NCBI GenBank assembly: GCA_021815835.1
Contig: JAKAZN010000144.1
Location: forward strand, 1-5,915
DNA length: 5,915 nucleotides
Source: Pseudomonadota bacterium
GTDB taxonomy: Bacteria > Pseudomonadota > Alphaproteobacteria > Acetobacterales > Acetobacteraceae
Direction: 5' to 3'
The notes below the pieces were generated by a model that was not told the origin of the DNA, ran no database searches, and saw only the letters and a program-made list of their open reading frames with translations. Of the stretch, positions 5,153-5,915 are shown piece after piece. The position numbers were made by a program, and so were the translations under genes. Position 1 is the stretch's first letter. The number at the start of each line of letters is the position of its first letter.

Positions 5153-5672
5153 AGGACCGCTCCGGCGCGCGGCGGCTGTCATAAAGCAGCATCGTCACGC
5201 CTTCGCGGACAAACCGCTCCCGCTCGATCATCCCGATCCCGCCCAGCACGGTGCGGGAGGCGATGTTGTCCTCCCGCGCCACCGCGACGATGCGATCCAG
5301 ACCCGCGGTCTCATGGCCGAACATCAGCGCCGCCCCCGCCGCCTCCCGCGCCAGGCCGCGTCCGCGCGCCTCCGGCCAGAGCGCGAAGCGCAGCGCCACG
5401 CCGCGCCCATCCGGGCGGTGCATCAAGCCGGTGATCCCCTGGAACGCGCCCGAGGCCGCGTCCCGCACGGTCCAGATGCCGTAGCCATGCGCCGCCCAGA
5501 AGCCGATATCCGCGGCGAGTTCCTCGGCGGTCCGCGCCGGGCCGCGCACGCCGCCCAGCATCACGGCGAACACGCGCGGATCGGATTTCAGCGCGATCAG
5601 ATCGGGCAGATCGGGCCAGGCGAGCGGAATCAGGACCAGCCGCCCGGTGCGGATCGTCCAGGCGGGACTCAT
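5115..5672 (-). CDS. GNAT family N-acetyltransferase
   Basis: A 185-aa Gcn5-related acetyltransferase that transfers acetyl from acetyl-CoA to an amine; the pattern is closest to the RimJ/RimL-type branch, but the substrate is unknown. It opens with TIRTGRLVLIPL (6-17), the usual first strand of this branch. The acetyl-CoA pyrophosphate-binding loop RGRGLA (103-108, R-x-x-G-x-A) precedes the helix REAAGAALMFG (109-119). The late motif EDNIASRTVLGGIGM (134-148) matches the N-x-x-S-x-x-V-L-x-x-x-G-[FM] signature. The ATG at 5672 fits the start of homology; an in-frame GTG at 5732 would add 20 residues rich in Arg and Pro. Neither has a good ribosome-binding site, and the region just upstream of 5672 can fold into a stem. 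The C-terminal tail (about 167-185) is Pro/Ser/Ala-rich and is partly encoded antisense to the end of mlaC, so it may be an extension beyond the catalytic fold. Confidence 0.9.
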   Translation of the reverse strand: MSPAWTIRTGRLVLIPLAWPDLPDLIALKSDPRVFAVMLGGVRGPARTAEELAADIGFWAAHGYGIWTVRDAASGAFQGITGLMHRPDGRGVALRFALWPEARGRGLAREAAGAALMFGHETAGLDRIVAVAREDNIASRTVLGGIGMIERERFVREGVTMLLYDSRRAPERSSIPPGPPAASAR

Positions 5673-5681
5673 GACGTCGGC

Positions 5682-5699
5682 CGGCGCCTCGCGGCGCCG
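5682..5699 (-). promoter_or_regulatory. Hairpin covering the acetyltransferase translation-initiation region
   Basis: On the minus strand, CGGCGCC-GCGA-GGCGCCG forms a perfect 7-bp stem capped by a GCGA (GNRA-type) tetraloop. It ends 9 nt before the ATG at 5672. The only Shine-Dalgarno-like bases near this start (GAGG) lie in the loop and the first stem bases, so folding would hide them. If translation instead starts at the GTG at 5732, the stem would be within the coding region. Confidence 0.4.
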
Positions 5700-5733
5700 T
5701 TCGGGGTCTGAGAAACCAGCGAAGCGACGCACG

Positions 5734-5764
5734 CGCCGGCCCGGTTACGGCCGTCGGGCCGGCG
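5734..5764. repeat. 10-bp perfect inverted repeat
   Basis: CGCCGGCCCG (5734-5743) and CGGGCCGGCG (5755-5764) pair perfectly across an 11-nt loop. On the plus strand the stem is followed by an A-run (AGACAAAAAG), not T's, and on the minus strand by CGTGCG. It is therefore a strong stem but not a canonical intrinsic terminator for either direction. It lies upstream of the acetyltransferase gene. Confidence 0.55.
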
Positions 5765-5773
5765 AGACAAAAA

Positions 5774-5816
5774 GCGGCGGGACCAGGCGGCGGGGGACCG
5801 GGCGGCGGGGGACGCG
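5774..5816. repeat. Short GC-rich tandem repeat, three units
   Basis: The units are GCGGCGGGACCAG (5774-5786), GCGGCGGGGGACCGG (5787-5801) and GCGGCGGGGGACGCG (5802-5816). The second and third are both 15 bp and differ only at their last three bases; the first is 2 bp shorter. Runs of G suggest the array could expand by slippage or form a G-rich secondary structure on the plus strand. Confidence 0.6.
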
Positions 5817-5838
5817 GATCGGGCGTGCACCCCGATCC
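5816..5838. repeat. 8-bp perfect inverted repeat
   Basis: GGATCGGG (5816-5823) and CCCGATCC (5831-5838) pair perfectly across a 7-nt loop (CGTGCAC). No T-tract follows on either strand. It abuts the end of the 15-bp tandem array. Confidence 0.5.
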
Positions 5839-5867
5839 TCGATCTTGCCGGCAGGTTGGGTGTTTCA

Positions 5868-5906
5868 CACGGAGGGCACGGAGAACCACCGAGGACCACG
5901 GAGCGC
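5868..5906. repeat. CACGGAG-type tandem repeat, four units of 9-10 bp
   Basis: The units are CACGGAGGG (5868-5876), CACGGAGAAC (5877-5886), CACCGAGGAC (5887-5896) and CACGGAGCGC (5897-5906). All share CAC[GC]GAG. The compositional style differs from the neighbouring GGC-rich DNA. From general memory, similar CACAGAG/CACGGAG arrays occur between genes in many unrelated bacteria and give rise to spurious annotated proteins with TEGTE-like or LRVLRV-like repeats; this recollection was not checked. The array stops 6 nt before an ATG at the window edge (5913-5915), which cannot be evaluated as a gene start. Confidence 0.6.
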
Positions 5907-5915
5907 GCCTCCATG

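Noticed and set aside
4418..5182. 254-codon minus-strand frame opposite mlaC
   Set aside because: Gly/His/Arg-rich shadow of mlaC with no recognisable motif.
5311..5889. 192-codon minus-strand frame overlapping the acetyltransferase
   Set aside because: Shifted frame of the acetyltransferase gene extended through the repeat region, with Arg/Gly/Pro low complexity.
5868..5906. CRISPR array
   Set aside because: Units are 9-10 bp with no unique spacers; this is a simple tandem repeat.
5669..5914. 81-codon minus-strand frame at the right edge
   Set aside because: It is made largely from the tandem repeats and hairpins (Pro/Cys/Arg-rich) and has no motif; typical spurious product of CACGGAG arrays.
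5913..5915. Plus-strand ATG at the window edge with GGAG 9 nt upstream
   Set aside because: No codons follow inside the window, and the GGAG is part of the tandem repeat, so it gives no independent support for a gene.

Overview
The window is very GC-rich chromosomal DNA with strong third-position G/C bias; nearly every gene casts long open frames on the other strand. The protein families, the MlaA/MlaC pair and the sequence style suggest an alphaproteobacterium, perhaps Rhodospirillales/Acetobacteraceae. The taxonomic guess is inference from general resemblance, not from a marker gene. The coding content is ordinary housekeeping plus outer-membrane lipid maintenance. I do not see a defence island, secretion system, CRISPR array, tRNA, rRNA or intact transposon.

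Layout. Positions 1-36 hold the first 12 codons of a minus-strand gene running off the left edge. Positions 128-2320 (minus) encode a full-length UvrD/PcrA-type SF1 DNA helicase with every motif and the C-terminal Tudor-like domain. A compact 49-bp divergent spacer containing a 25-bp dyad separates it from a plus-strand short-chain dehydrogenase/reductase (2370-3152). The SDR stop codon lies inside a 14-bp perfect inverted repeat that begins a 111-bp CTAG-rich palindromic element (3148-3258). After a structured, extremely GC-rich leader come mlaA (3532-4323) and mlaC (4508-5152), both plus strand. A minus-strand GNAT acetyltransferase (5115-5672) converges on mlaC and overlaps its last 38 bases. 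The right end (5673-5915) has no supported gene but is packed with hairpins and two short tandem-repeat arrays.

How the genes relate. MlaA is an outer-membrane lipoprotein that removes mislocalised phospholipids from the outer leaflet, and MlaC is the periplasmic carrier that shuttles them to the inner-membrane MlaFEDB transporter. They form a functional pair here without the transporter genes in view. The helicase, SDR and acetyltransferase have no evident link to them or to each other. The parts that best deserve a second look are non-coding: the palindromic element after the SDR gene, the mutually exclusive pairings in the mlaA leader, the hairpin over the acetyltransferase ribosome-binding region, and the repeats at the right edge.
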